The notes under the pieces were generated by a model. It worked only from the letters and a program-made list of their open reading frames with translations. It was not told the DNA's origin and did no database searches. A stretch of 64,000 nt of DNA from positions 2,429,483 through 2,493,482 of the forward strand of contig NC_020177.2 in the NCBI RefSeq assembly GCF_000224145.3, written 5' to 3'. Each line of letters opens with the position of its first letter. Position 1 is the stretch's first letter. This DNA comes from Ciona intestinalis. Taxonomy: Eukaryota > Chordata > Ascidiacea > Phlebobranchia > Cionidae. Of this stretch, positions 36,397-51,300 are shown in pieces. Position numbers and translations under genes: made by a program.

Positions 36397-39300
36397 ATGG
36401 AAAAACATGACGTAAGCAGTCATACGTCACTCGAGAGGTCACCCGAGGTCACATTGTCGCCGAATAATGTTCCAGTTGGCGAAAAACAAGTGGGATTTTT
36501 GAACGAAGCATTTTTGGTAATATACTTTTACCATTACTATACAAGCCAGTACAATTACAGTGGTTTAATCAATATACCTATACCTTTATCTGTGTTTCGT
36601 GGCCGCTGGCGTATCCGTTTAATAAGAACATGCCTATCTGCTTTAGATAAGCCACCTCTGTAAAAACATGCCTTCTGCAATGGCGCTTGCCTCAGTTCAA
36701 TATTAAAATCGTTGCTGTTTGTACACACCCCGTATAGTATAGTAGGGTGGGGGAAGATGGCACACTTTTTAACTCTATTTACTCGTCCCAGTTAGTAGTA
36801 AACAAAGAACATTCAAGGAATTATAAAACTATATCCTTACGACTTCCATGAACCGTTGTTAATTATTTAAAACACGATCAGTATATTTGGATATTTTGTG
36901 TTTAAAGTGTCCCATCTTCCCCACCCCACTATATAGCCGTACTAGGACCAGATTTAAATCGTTTATAAAACATGTTCAACCGTAAAGAAAATCTAAATTT
37001 GACGATCCAATTTTTTTGTAAATAAGTCTAATTTTACATGATTGGTGTTGCGTACGGATGTGTCTGCATTTTAAAACACATTTCGAAGCCGACAATCTTA
37101 TATGGTATTATGGGCGGAGACGGGAGACCTTTAGCAAATAATATCCAAATGTGTTTTAAACAACTAATAGCGGTATATTGGAGTCGTGCACGAGGATACG
37201 ATTTAATAATATTGTGATCGTATTTTAAACAATTAACAGCGGTCTACAGGAGTCATTCGCATACAGTTTAATAGTTCTTTGAATGTTTTTTGTTTACTAC
37301 CAAATAGGACGAGAAAATAGAATGAACAGGTGTCTCATCTTCCCCCATCCTACTATATGTAAATTACAATGCAAAGATTTAAGCTTAAAGTTAAAAGAAC
37401 CAATTAAATTTTCAAATTGATTTCTTAATGTAATCAAAAAACTAGCTTTAAGTCGGTGACGTTTCGTGTGTATTTTGGCAAAAACAATTGAAGGCTTTTA
37501 AACCAATTGGTGACTACTTGGTCGGAGCTAATGGCCGTTAAGTGGCTTGCCAATGAGAAACTCCTTGCCATAGTTACTTATAAAAACTAGCTGTTATAAA
37601 AACATTACGTGCTTGAAGGCTCATTGCGTTTCAACCAAGAGTTTTGCATACCCTTCATAATCTAAAACTATAATAATGACGTTATAAAAAATAATAATAA
37701 CGTATATGGGGGTTAGATGGATACCGTTAGGACAAAATATCCATATTTTCTAAAACAGCAACGCTCTTTCGGAGCCGTAAGGATACGTTATATAATTCTG
37801 TAAATATTCGTAATTCACTGCCAAATGGGAATTTCAATGAGAAATAACACATTGAACATTTTACTCTTTCCTGCTACATTTTAAAATGTAGCATACAGAA
37901 AGCATCTAATTAGTAGCGAACGTGCGACTTGATCATTGACAATAATAAACATTGTATAAAACTAGCGCACATTCCACTATAGCTGACCCCATTGTAGTAT
38001 ATACAAAAAGGTAACGTTCTTTTTTCACACAGAGTGATGCGGTTGGCCATAATGAGAATGGCATTGAAACTGGAGAACTACCGAGTGCGAAAAAGAAAGT
38101 AAGTTGAAATATACTCGGCAAAATGATTTGAATGAATGATTGTAACTTGATTACCCTCGCGCGGCGGAAAAAACGACAGTTGTATATAGTAGGCTGGGAA
38201 GACGGGACACCTTTAGTACATGATATCCAAATACATGTATTCTGATCGTGTTTTAAACCAAAAACAATGGCCGGTGGGGGTCGAGAGATACGGTTTCATG
38301 ATTCTTTGGATGTTGTTTGTTTAACTATCAAATGAGCCGGGAAAATAGAATGAAAAGGTGTCTCATCTATAACAAATTATTCGTTTTAATTAAATTCGTA
38401 ACATTGTAGAATTGTATTCTGTGCTAAAATTCGCTTCCAAGGTAAAAATTCCGTTTCTGCTGTTGTAAATTTAGTTTCGTATGATAAGATTAATATGGAA
38501 TGTTTTTATATGTGTTAAAATGATGGCGGTGATCTTTGAATACATCGGTTGATTTAGCTTACTATAAATTAAGGTATACTCGGGAAGACTGGATAATGGA
38601 AAAATTACACAATTTCATTTAATGCAATGTAATTATCCTTTTTTGCAATATTTCCACACCCAAGCTGTTAAAGTTTGCCGATAGCGCACTGAGTCATCTA
38701 GCGGTTAAGTACTTTTGTAAAATAATTTGACAACGAAATGAGTCGGCATTAATGATTATGTACCAAAGGTATAGGAAGTTTCTAAAATGTATGTTTTTAA
38801 ATATTTTTACGTTTTGTCTGCTCCTAACGAAAATCGGCTGTAAAATTATTAAATAAACAACGACTACAACGCAAAGCGGTGTTTAATATAAATGGGTGGC
38901 GCGCAATGTTGTTAAATATTAACGATTTCACAAAAGTTTAATTTATAGTAAAGTCTAGTTAATGATTGAACACTATGTGAAGTATTTCTAGGGCGTGTAA
39001 GTTTCATTCATAAATAACCTCACGCTATTGGTTAATATTTTGGCGAGAAATTTAAGTAGTACAAAGGTAAAGTTTTATTTTATTGTAAAATATTTTTGAA
39101 ATAAATAAGAGTTTTATTTAAAAATAATCAAACGAAAATTAAATTTTAATTTATGTTAAAAAAAAATTAAAAAAGAAAGTATTTTTAAATTTTAAGGGAA
39201 AAACTGAATTTCCATTTGTTTTTTGTCCCCCTTTAAAGCACAACACGTGTGTAGTAAAAGTGACGTCATACCAGCCGGTTCGATAAACGCGCAATTCGTG

Positions 39301-42300
39301 CTTTAAAACTGGTCTCGAATTTTAGCGCGAACGTTTCGAAATTGGCGGGGTAGAATCTTTTTGTTTACGAGAATACAGGCTTGTGGTATTTTACCAGAAC
39401 CAGAAGGAAGTATAGTAACATTCTAAACTTGAGTGTTCCGTATTTGGCCGAAAAATCGAAATCCTATGCGACGAAACGCATGTAATTCAATATAGCCAAG
39501 TTCCAGTAATCAGTCATAGATTAATAGAAGCCGTACAGTTGGATTATTAAAACAAGAAAAACTTAAATTTTATGATAATTACAGCCTTTAAATGGTTTAA
39601 AAATTGGTTTACTTTGTTTTAGTGTAAACGTTTAGTTCCTATATTTTTTATAGTTGTCTCTGGTTGGATTTGCTATTTATGAATGAATGAATGAATGTAA
39701 CTTACTTTATCCTCGCGTGTCCGGAAAACGACAGTCGTTATAACGCGGGTGTTCATACACCTCGTGCCAGCTTACGAGTTACCATGTACTTTCTAACGCT
39801 TTAGCCGTCAAAGCCGTGTTTACATGAAAGTACCTACTGTTAACTCCACAGCACTATCTCTGAAAGTAGCTTGTAAATAAACCAAATAACAACCGCTATG
39901 AGCCGAGTGCGAAGGGTGTCAGGCCCCGTACCATCCTGCCACAACGAAGCCAAATATTCTGTGGATTTCTTCGCAAAACCAAATCTTCCAACGTCAGTGG
40001 AAGATCTTTGCGCCGCTGAAGAGGCTGACTTGAACGAATCAGCCCTACCTCTACTGCCCCCTAATGGAAATAATGGCCGAGACTCGTTTATCGTCAACAT
40101 TGGAGACCCAAATGAAGATAGTTCTGGTTTTTCCTCATTTTCCTCCAACAGGGTTAGGAAACTTACAATTCTTACATTATTTCAAAAAAATTTTACATTC
40201 GATTTTTAATTTCTGTCCGAAACACCCATGTCTGCTGTAGGTCCCCTCATTTTCTTCTAACAAGGTTAAAAAATCTAAAATTTCTACATTCTATTAAAAA
40301 AAATTTTAAAATTCATTTTGCAATTTCTTTCCGAACTCCTATGACCGTTATACGTCACTGAATGTAGTTGGTGGTATGATGTCCATAGTTTGTATAGTGT
40401 CTGTTGTTTCATCCCTGTTTAACCTACTTGATTTCAGTATGTTATGATTGTAGCAGTGCTCTTATTATAACAAGTCATAAAACATGTACATTGACTGTAT
40501 TGACTTAGTTTAAAGTTGTGAACTCCGGCAGGGCTACAATTAATTGGTTTAAGAATAAATTATGCCAGAAGATAATTTGGTAGGTTATGGCACTTATATT
40601 AAAAGATGCTTCGATTTAGATTTTATCAGTCATGTGTAATCCTTATTGTTTGGACTTCTAAAGTTTAGTTTTGCAAAATTTGATGTATATATATTAACTT
40701 CTTTATGTGTTTTATACAATGTTTATATATTATAGGCCTATAGTCTTTATAGTTAATAAGATTTTATTGTTTGATGGGATTTAAGGTTTTCTTCGTTTTG
40801 TTGTATAGAAATATAAACAAACGGAAATTTATTTGTGCAAAAACCAAGGGAACAATTTTATGGTTGTGTCAGAACCTTTTACGGCCATATTTGTCAATAG
40901 GTTACGCAAGACATGTGTGTTTATGATGTGAAATCATTTAAACAAACAGTCTGTATTTTTCCGCTTCTGTTTCATGATATTTAGCCAGCAGTAGTTAGTA
41001 TGTCTGCCTTAAGCTCTGAGTTTACCTATTGAAAGCTCAATGCTGTTACCAATGTAGACGTTGGAGTCCTTGGTAAAGACACTTAACGGCAATTTGTCCA
41101 AACCATTAGTCCTTGTTGGTTGTCTAAGCTCTAAATTGTCAGCCATATAATACAAAATTATTCAAAATTCCCTCCCAAAAAAATTACTTAAAAATTTACA
41201 TAAATTGCCCAGTTACTGGAAAATGAATAATTGACATTATTTCATTTGATTATCTTACAGTCGGACGAAGCAGATTCAAATTCGGCAGGAGTGGATTCAA
41301 GCCAGAAAAAGTTGATGTCATCACCTGACGCCTCCAAGATCGAGATGAACAAAGATGACGACAGCGATGACGAAATGGATTTTGTGCAAACCAATCCTGT
41401 TTTACGGTATTTTTTTATCTATATATTTATAGTAGGGTGGGGATTCCTGGGGAAGATGGTACACCTTTTTATTTGAATTCTCATCTCATTTGGTAGTAAA
41501 CAGTAGGGATGTGCTGAAGTTGAAAAAGCTCGGGTTCGCCGAGCGCCGAGCTTCAACGAAAAGCTCGGCACGAGCCCGAGCCCGAGCACCTATGACGTCA
41601 TCAAGGAGAAAGGCGTACGAGAATGCGTTCCTATTCAGCCGAAAAGCGCCGCTAATCAAAATAATACAGAACACGTGGTTTGCGGTTAAAGACGCGTCTC
41701 GCTTTTCATAATTCCTACTGTTGCAAAATGTAAAATTCATACAAATAATATTTAATTAAACAATTATTTATAACTGTTACAGCCAGTGGCACAACTAGCA
41801 AGTTTCTACGCATGTTCATCTTGGATTATTTACGTCAGAATAAACCTTTACGATCGTTACATCACAAACGAGATTGTTGGAAAACAATCGTGTTTTATTC
41901 GCTTCCACACGATCTGTAGTTTGTGTATAATTTTTGTTTCTGATGATTAGTTTAATGCAGTAAATCGCGATTATGTGAATTTTAATTGGTGCAAATATAA
42001 GAGCGAGGAGCGACGCTATCAGTAAATTGAACCAACATAAATTGTAATNNNNNNNNNNNNNNNNNNNNNNNNNNNNNNNNNNNNNNNNNNNNNNNNNNCA
42101 AAACTCTGTGGTTGCAAAACCGTGGTTGCAGCAATTTATATTATTTCATTATAAAAAAGTTTAGGAGTTTTTGGCTATTTATTTAAAATGTGATACGAAA
42201 ACATTGGGCGCTCGTGTAATTCGACACCTGCTGTAATTCGATACGGGCAAATTCGCTGACGTTGTAATTCGTTACTTGCGAGAGAGCAAATTCACAACGA

Positions 42301-45300
42301 ACGAAAAATAATTAAAGAGAAAGCTACGCTGACTAGTCTCGTTATCTCCTCTTAGTAGCTTCACTTTTTTTCATTTTTAATATTTTTCGCTCTCGCGTGC
42401 AACATTATAGCATAAGGCTCGGCGCTCGGCCCAGTTTTCAGCCGAGCGCCGAGCGTCAAAAAAGGAGGCGCTCGGGCACGAGCTTTTGAGTTCGGGCTCG
42501 GCTCGGCACATCCCTAGTAAACAGCATTCAAAGAATTATAAAACCGCATCCTCACGACTTCCATAGACCGTCGTTAATTGTTTAAAACACAATCAGGATG
42601 TTTGGATATTATGTGCTAAAGGTGTCCCATCTTACCCCACAGTACTATAGATTCTTATATATATATATATATATATATTAGCTGTTTAGGCTATCAACTT
42701 AAAATTATAAAACCTTTATTCTGTTATAGGTAAATTATTGTAGATGGTTAAGGTGGCATACTAAATATTTCCACCTTAGGGCACCTATATTTTTAAAAAG
42801 AAATTGTTGTTCATCGAAGTCGTTTCCATGGACACTTATACATCAGTATTTAAATATACTGTTGTTAAATCCAAAATGTAAATTGCTAAATAAATGGCTC
42901 GCCTGTTGGGGGTTGACTCGTATTGCGACCAGGCTTTTTTAACAATTCAATTGTACTATGTTTTTATTGAAGCCTGTTTTAAATTTTCTTTCTTATCTTT
43001 TCTACCATAACTAAAACCACAAATAAAGCCTTTTATTACTTTTATTATTAATATATTAAGTAGGCCTATTCTTGCAAATAGCCAAATAGCCTACCCAAAC
43101 AAAGTGCACCTCAAACATTGTCAATATTTTTTTATGTTTTTTTAACACTTTTATTTAATTTGATGTTTCCAACTACAATTAATCACATTATGACATCACA
43201 GGTGTATTGTTTTACCAATCGAAATGTTTTCAAAGTTTGTAACACTCAATAAAAGACTCATTCTCCTCATATTTGGTGCTTGCCTTGCTTTGGGTAAGTA
43301 GACAGTTGAGTTTTTTTTTTTTCTAAACCTTTATATTTAATATTTATGTACAAAGTTTGTTTAATAGGTTATATAGTAGGGTGGGGAAAGATAAGATACC
43401 TTAAGCACATAATATCCAGATATCCTAATATTCCTAATTCTGTTTTAAACAATTAACAACAGTATGTGTGAGTAGTAAGGATAAGGTTTCATAATTCTTG
43501 GAATTTTCTTTGTTTACTACCTACTAGAATGAGAAAATAGAATAAAAAAGTGCCCCAACTTTTCCCACCTCACCCTACTATATTTGTTTATGTAAAAAAT
43601 CCTTGTTTTTTGTATCCTAGATTCCTAATTATTCTCTATATTGTGATTTTAATATAATATAATCCAATTAGTAGTCAATTATAAAACACATTTATAAATT
43701 AAATAAATTCTAATTGTTACAAAAACATTTTCTATAAAAATCTTTAATATAATATACAAATACTTTTCACAGGTGTAACAGCATACATGGTTGCCGCTTT
43801 AATAACCAACTTTCAACGTGCTTTAACTCTTCTTGTAATATGGCTGGTGGTGGTGGTGTACAACATGTACGCTCTTCTTCGTGATAATTTTGGTGACTCA
43901 ATTACTCATCACATGCGTCCTGTGTTTAAATCTTGTGGAAGGAACATGTTCTGGATCCAGTGGTATGTGTGGTGACTGGTGGTATAGTAGTTTGGGGTAT
44001 ATACTATATATTTATATACTATATTTTATTGTATAGTAGGGTGGGAGAAGATGGGACACCTGTTTATTCTATTTTCTCGTCCCATTTGGCAGTAAACGAC
44101 TCCCGTAGACCGTTTTGAATTTTTTTTTTCAGGATATTTGGATAGTATGTGCTAAAGGTGTCCCATCCTACCCCACAGTACTATATAAATGTATAGCGTG
44201 GTTGTATAGTATCTTTTAGCATCTCATATGATAAAAAAAAATAGTGTTACTATATTTCCCACATCTTATTTCCATTTCCTGATAAAGTCCCGCTGGATTG
44301 CGGAAGATACGTCAGAAATAGGACACGTTTTTATACCAGATGGGCCGCTGAAATATAATTTTTATTTTTTATTATGCCTGGTAGCAGAAGTAACAAAGTA
44401 ATAGTAGTTATATTGAATTGAAACTTAGGGTCTACTGTACAAAAAAAACCTTAAAAATTGAATTGTTGTTTAAAAAAACTGTACATTCAAGTTTGTGTAA
44501 TAAACATCAAACATATTTAGTATTGTTTCCCATTAAATGTTTGTTTACTTTTATTACTCAACCACTGAGCTGATTTTATTAATATTTTTGGCCGATTTAA
44601 ATAATTTCTGAGATCATCCATGTTAAATTTGAATAATGTTTATTTTTCCACAAAATAAAAATTCAAAAAAAGATATTTTTTATTTTCCAGGGTTTTTGTT
44701 GCATTAGTGGTGGCAGGCTTGGCTACATGGATTGCGATAGACACTTCGAAACGCCCGGAACAACTTATTTCTGGCGCGGGATATTTGGTTTTCCTATTCG
44801 GATTGTTCATCACTTCAAAATATCCTAGTCGGGTCAGTTTACCGCTTACGCAATTCCTATATGGTGCTTCCTGTGTTAGAGCACTGGGTTGGAGTTTTGA
44901 TAGGAAACAACACGCGTGCCATACTGTTGTGTGGGATTTTATTAAATAACTTTGCCAGTAGACCCAGCAGGAATGCAGCAATTTGAATAGTTCACATTTT
45001 GAATGTTTGCATTCATTTCCTATGTATAGTAAACAACACATCAGATAATTCTCTCTCTCTATATATATATTATGTACAGTTTAATACATAATACAATGTA
45101 GCTACCTGTTTCCATTCCTATTACTACCAAGGGGCAATATTTCAATTGAATAGGCTCACATTTTGAATGTTTGCATTCATTTCCTATGTATAGTAAACAA
45201 CACATCAGATAATTCTCTCTCTCTATATATATTATGTACAGTTTAATACATAATACAATGTAGCTACCTATTTTCACTCATGTTACTACCAAGGGGAAGT

Positions 45301-48300
45301 ATTTTAGTTTCCCATGTAATTATTTTAAATAGGGAAAATATCTTTTACTATTGTTAACTAAGTAAGTGTGGAATAAATCTTATTAAAGAGACACTAGGCC
45401 CTAGGCTTAAGTGATCTGACATTTATTAAATTGGTTATTACACCAAAATAACTTCATCATTACATGTAGTAGTTTTCCTATATTAAACTAACTTTTTTAT
45501 ATGGAAACCCCATGCAACCTGGCATGTTTATAAGACTCAGCTCATTATTACCCCAAAATAACTCTTACTATAGTAGCATGGGGGAAGATGGGACACCTTT
45601 AGCACAGAATATTATAATATCCTGATCGTGTTTTAAACAGTTACCAACGGTCTATAGGAGCCGTGAGGATATGGTTTTATAATTCTTAAAATGTTCTTTG
45701 TTACTACCAAATGGGACGAGAAAATAGAATGAAAAATGCCCCTTTCCCTCTTTCCCCCACCCTACTATGTAAATATATATATATATTTTATATAGAAGCA
45801 TGGTAACCCACTATTTCCTTTGTTATAAAGAAAATCACCTGTCACTTACAGGTTATTTGGAGACCTGTGTTTTGGGGGTTGTTTATTCAAGTTTGCCTTG
45901 GAATGATCATCCTTCGTACACAAGCTGGTTTTGATGCTTTTAACTGGCTTGGTAGTTTAGCACAGACTTTTATCAACTATGTAGATGCCGGGGCTTCGTT
46001 TGTGTTTGGAAAGAACTATCTGGACCATGCTTTTGCTTTCAAGGTTTGTTTCCAATGTTAATGGTTTTCTGCCATAATACTGGATATAAGGATTATGGTT
46101 TTTAGACCATGGCGTCCCAAACTTTTTGACCCCTTTTTAAATAATTTTAATATCCCAAAATTGTGTGTGCATTTTTTTTAGTATGTATATATATATTATT
46201 GGGAATAATAAAGTGCATTATTTTTGTAAAATTTGATACTTTACTCCCCAAACTTTTTTGACCCTCTTTTGTTATCTTAAATTTCGCGACCTTTTATGTT
46301 TAATCGTAATTAATAGTATAATATATGCAGTACTTTATGTAAAGTTGGTAGTTTGGAAGGTTTAGATTGCTGTTTAGTTCAATTAGAAATTTACTTGTAA
46401 AATGTTTAGCTGTAACTTCAAACTTATAAAGTTACTTTTTGCTGATTTTTAGTAAAATCCTTCATACAAATGTAGTCACATCGCATTTAATTTGCTAATA
46501 CTTGTAAGTTTGGAATACTGACAGTGTCAAAGAATTCTTAAACAGAAAATTAAGTAAAAAGTTTAAATAGAAGAATGTAACTGTATCACATTTCATCGTT
46601 TAATTAAAATGCTCTGGGCTGTACATTTTAAGATTTATTAATCATGTTTTTTTAGTTTTTTTGTAAAATATTTATATAGTTATACAATTACTTTACGCAG
46701 GTGCTTCCTATAGTCATTTACTTCTTTAATTAAAACGCTCTGGACTGTAAATTTTAAGATTCAATCATGTTTTTTTGTAAAAAATTTATTTAGTTATAAA
46801 ATTCCTTTATGCAGGTGCTTCCTATAGTCATTTACTTCAGTGCGTTTATTTCCATCCTGTATTATCTTGGAGCAATGCAGTGGCTCATATTCAAGATAGC
46901 TTGGCTTATGCAGATGACACTAAACACATCGGCTACTGAATCTATGGTAGCAGCAGGTAAGAGAAAGTAATGCTGGCATGTTGGGATATTTATACAAACT
47001 TTTTTGTAATCGAAGCGACAAAATAAATTAGTTTTTTACTTGAGGTTTCGGTAATAAATGCTGTTTAGCGGTCTTGGATGATAGTATTTTAATTTGTAGC
47101 TCAAAGGGGATACCGAAAAAAAATTAAAAGTTGTGTATTGATAGAAATGATCAAATGTGATCTAAAGATACCATCAAAGTTTCAAAAAACAAACAGCGAA
47201 TAAAAAAAAGGGAAAAACATATGAGCTTTTCTATATTCATATACAAAATTTTCTCTTTTCTTTGGTATGCCACATTATGCTAAAAGTTAAAATACCTGAT
47301 AATACCAAAGAGTGAAGACTGTAAAATAGCATTTATTACCCAAATTCCGCTGCAAAGGTGAAAAGCCCTCTTGATGTTGTTTTTAGTGAAGCTACCTATT
47401 TAGTAGATTAAGGAAAAAAATAACCTGAGTAAATTTCCAATTAGGCATATGCTCTGAGCAAAAAAGCTGCACTCTTAAATAATTTGTGCCTATTTTATGG
47501 TCCTACCCAAAATTTACGCACAGTTTTAGTTTGATTTTTGGTCTTACTTGACTAGGTCAAAAAAGTCTTATATATAAAGATGACTGATTGTTTTCTTTGC
47601 CAGGAAACATTTTCGTTGGCCAGACCGAGTCCCCACTACTGATCCGCCCTTATTTGGACGACCTTACCACATCTGAACTACATGCTGTAATGACTGCTGG
47701 CTTTGGAACAATTGCTGGAAGTGTGTTGGGTGCTTATCTGGGATTTGGGGTGAGTGTAATGCAACATATGCATCTTTAGAGTCTTCCTTGAGCTACATTC
47801 AGTATAGTGTTTTAAATTTTTTTTTAATAGAGAATAGGTTTTTATGCTTAATTTTGCAAAATGCCTTTTTTACAGCCTTTTGAATGAATCTATTTTATTT
47901 ATTCTTTAGTAGCAGGGCAACGACAGTCTTTAATTCGAGTTATAATACAGTTGTTTTATTTTATACACCTTATCACTTCTTATGAGTTACGACATAAATT
48001 TGCTAATGAGTATTTTTGAATTTTTAATATCTTGAACCCATATCCTCAAGTGGCAGATGGCTACCTTTATACCATGGCACTTGGTTACCATTTATAATGT
48101 GATCAAACTTGTTGTTTTAGATACAAGCGGTATACGTGATCACAGCGTGTGTGATGGCGGCACCTTGCGCACTCGCTGTTTCAAAACTGGTTTATCCAGA
48201 AACAAAAAAATCGAAGTTTAGGTCTCATGCCGGCCTTCTGCTCGAAAAAACGTAATTAACTTTCTTATTCTCTTGTTGAAGTGCAATTACAGTTTTTTGT

Positions 48301-51300
48301 TATAACACGGGTGTTCTGTTTCATAGACCTGTGTCTGCTTACAAGTTACCACGTATGTAACTTTGTGGGTAAATTTTGGAACTTTTAGGTTTTATTTAAT
48401 GAAAAGACACAAGCGCCCACAATGGTAGCAGCATTGAGCCTTGAACCAATTACCTCTAGGTTAAAGACACGCTAACCTTTGTGCCACGGCGCCGAAATAT
48501 TGCCAATGATGATCCAGCCATGCTAATACTGAGAGAAAATTGTTTATTTTCCACTGAGTACAACTTTCTCATGATTCTGAGGCATTACCCAAACAGAAAA
48601 ACTAATGTTTTTTTACTTAAAATCCTATCAGTAAATGTTTTTTTTAATATAAAAGTAATTTTTTTTTTTAATTTTAATATATTTTTTTAATATTTTTTTA
48701 ATACTCAAATTTTTTTTATATTTAAAAAAAAATTAATTTTAATTTCTCGATATATTCTTTTACAGGGAACATAGAAATATTATAGAAGCAGCATTTGTTG
48801 GAGCTTCTCAAGCAATTCCTCTAGTGTTGAACATTGGTGGAAATTTGATCGCGTTTCTTGCTCTTCTTTCTGCTGTCAATGGATTTTTAAGTTGGTTTGG
48901 TGGTCTCATGGATTGTCCACAGCTTAGTTTTGAGGTGAGTAAGTTTTAGGAAATATAGGACAGTGGGGTAAGATGGGATACTGTTTGCAGTTTGCACCAA
49001 AAGATCTCATATTTCGTGATCGTGTTTTGAACAATTAACAAAGCTCTTTCTGTAATTATTTTTTGTTTATTACCAAATTAATGGGGCAAGAAACGACAAT
49101 AAAAACATTTACCATCTTACCCCCATTCTAATATAAATCTAGGCATCTGGTCTAAGGCACCAAACCTGGGGTGGAAAGGTGTCAGGCCAACCCTGGATTT
49201 CTCTGCACTGCATTAACACTAAAACAGTAAACATTACAACAAACCTTTTTTTATAGAAATGGCATAGAAAAAGATTCAATTATTTCTGCCCACTTTGATG
49301 CCTAGGGTTAAAAAAACACTTGTATTCTCTGGAACTTTTTGCAGAACAACCAAATTTTAAAAAGAAAATTATAAATGTGTTTTTTTTTTTAAATGCCAAA
49401 AAAATCTAATTACAATTACAAAGCATTTATGAGTTTTAATAGGGACTTCTGAAACAGTTTCAGTTTATTTTGTACATTGTGCCTACTCTACCCCTACCCC
49501 CTACAGAAACCCTAAATAACTTTTATAGCTTCCAAGTCCTCAGTTATCATAACAATAGTTTGTGTTTATTAGAAATCATGAAGAGTTTTATTGTTTTTAT
49601 TGCAGTTGATTTGTTCGTATATCTTTATGCCCGTCACTTATCTTATGGGAATCGCTTGGAAAGATTGTTTCAAGGTAAACTCTTCACAGAATATAGTACA
49701 TACAGGTTAAAGTCGACGCCGTGGCATAGTGGTTAGCGCGCCTGCCTGTAACCTAGAGGTAATAGGTTCCAAGGCTCGACGTTGCTACCATTGTGNNNNN
49801 NNNNNNNNNNNNNNNNNNNNNNNNNNNNNNNNNNNNNNNNNNNNNATTATAAGATCCAAAAAAAATTAATCACCCACAAAGTAACATACATGGTAACTCG
49901 TAAGCTGGCACGAGGTGTTAAACCCGTGTTATAACGACTGCCATTTTCCGGCCACGCGAGGATAAAGTAAGTTACATTCATTCATTCATTCATTCATTCA
50001 AAACCCCTAAGTGACCACTTTGTTAGAGCGGTTGATGTGTGTTACTCAAAGAAATATACACTTACAAGAGTCATAATATCCTCTGGGCTAAAGGCAGGTG
50101 TGCTAACTGCTGTGCCATGGCACCAGACATTTGAATAAACTTTAAGAGAAGTCTGGTCACTGCTACCAATATGGACGTATGTGTCCATGGGCAAAACACT
50201 AAACTGTTTTTTACACATAAAACAAAAAATAAAATATTTACCAGAATATAATCACCCACAAAGTTGCAAATGAGGTAACTCGTAAGCGAGCACGAGGTGT
50301 ATGAAACAGAACATCCGTGTTATAACGACTTTCGTTACCCCCCACCCCCACACAAGAATAAAAAAGTTACATTCATTCATACACAACTTTTGTCCTTCTA
50401 TCCCAACAGGCTGCTGAGCTAATCGGAACCAAGATTTTCCTCAATGAATTCATCGCTTATGAGTCCTTAGCTGGTATGATAAAAGCCAGAGACAGTGGAG
50501 TTATATTACGCATTAGCCCCAATAATGGTACAGTAAATTGGATTGACGAAAGATCAGAGGCTATTGTCACTTATGCTTTGTGCGGGTTTGCAAACGTTGG
50601 TTCTTTGGGAATCATGCTTGGTGGGCTGGGTGAGTTGGTTGAATTCAGTGTTGCAATTTAATCAAATCTTCAGTGTTGCCTGCAGCTTTTGCAGATATTT
50701 GCGCATCAGTTTGTTATTATTACGGNNNNNNNNNNNNNNNNNNNNNNNNNNNNNNNNNNNNNNNNNNNNNNNNNNCCATTGTGGGCGTATGTGTCCTTGG
50801 GCAAGACACTTAATGACAATTGCTCCAACCCAGTGTCACTAATGGGTTGTCCAGATTATAAGATCCAAAAAAAATAATCACCCACAAAGTAACATACATG
50901 GTAACTCGTAAGCTGGCACGAGGTGTTAAACCCGTGTTATAACGACTGTCGTTTTCCGGCCACGCGAGGATAAAGTAAGTTACATTCATTCATTCATTCA
51001 TTCAAAACCCCTAAGTGACCACTTTGTTAGAGCGGTTGATGTGTGTTACTCAAAGAAATATACACTTACAAGAGTCATAATATACTCTGGGCTAAAGGCA
51101 GGTGTGCTAACTACTGTGCCATGGCACCAGACATTTGAATAAACTTTAAGAGAAGTCTGGTCACTGCTACCAATATGGACGTATGTGTCCATGGGCAAGA
51201 CACTAAATGAAAATTGCTCCAACCTAGTGGTCTAAATTGTCAGCAACACATAAAACAAAAAATAAAATATTTACAAGAATATAATCACCCACAAAGTTGC

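Larger units (their letters stand above)
41428..42649 (-). mobile_element. MITE split by a hAT-like insertion
   Basis: Left part 41428-41503 and right part 42517-42649 join into one normal copy once the 41504-42516 insert and one GTAAACAG repeat are removed. Confidence 0.88.

Noticed and set aside
41486..41740. Arg/Ala-rich open frames on both strands
   Set aside because: They translate the GC-rich terminal repeat of the hAT-like element and give no transposase similarity.
46701..46730. Extra SLC28 exon start
   Set aside because: Duplicated acceptor with an immediate in-frame stop; treated as a decoy, not an exon.
49712..49780. tRNA-like sequence with A and B boxes
   Set aside because: It is the head of the SINE family: the same sequence continues into the SINE body in many copies and does not close into an acceptor stem.
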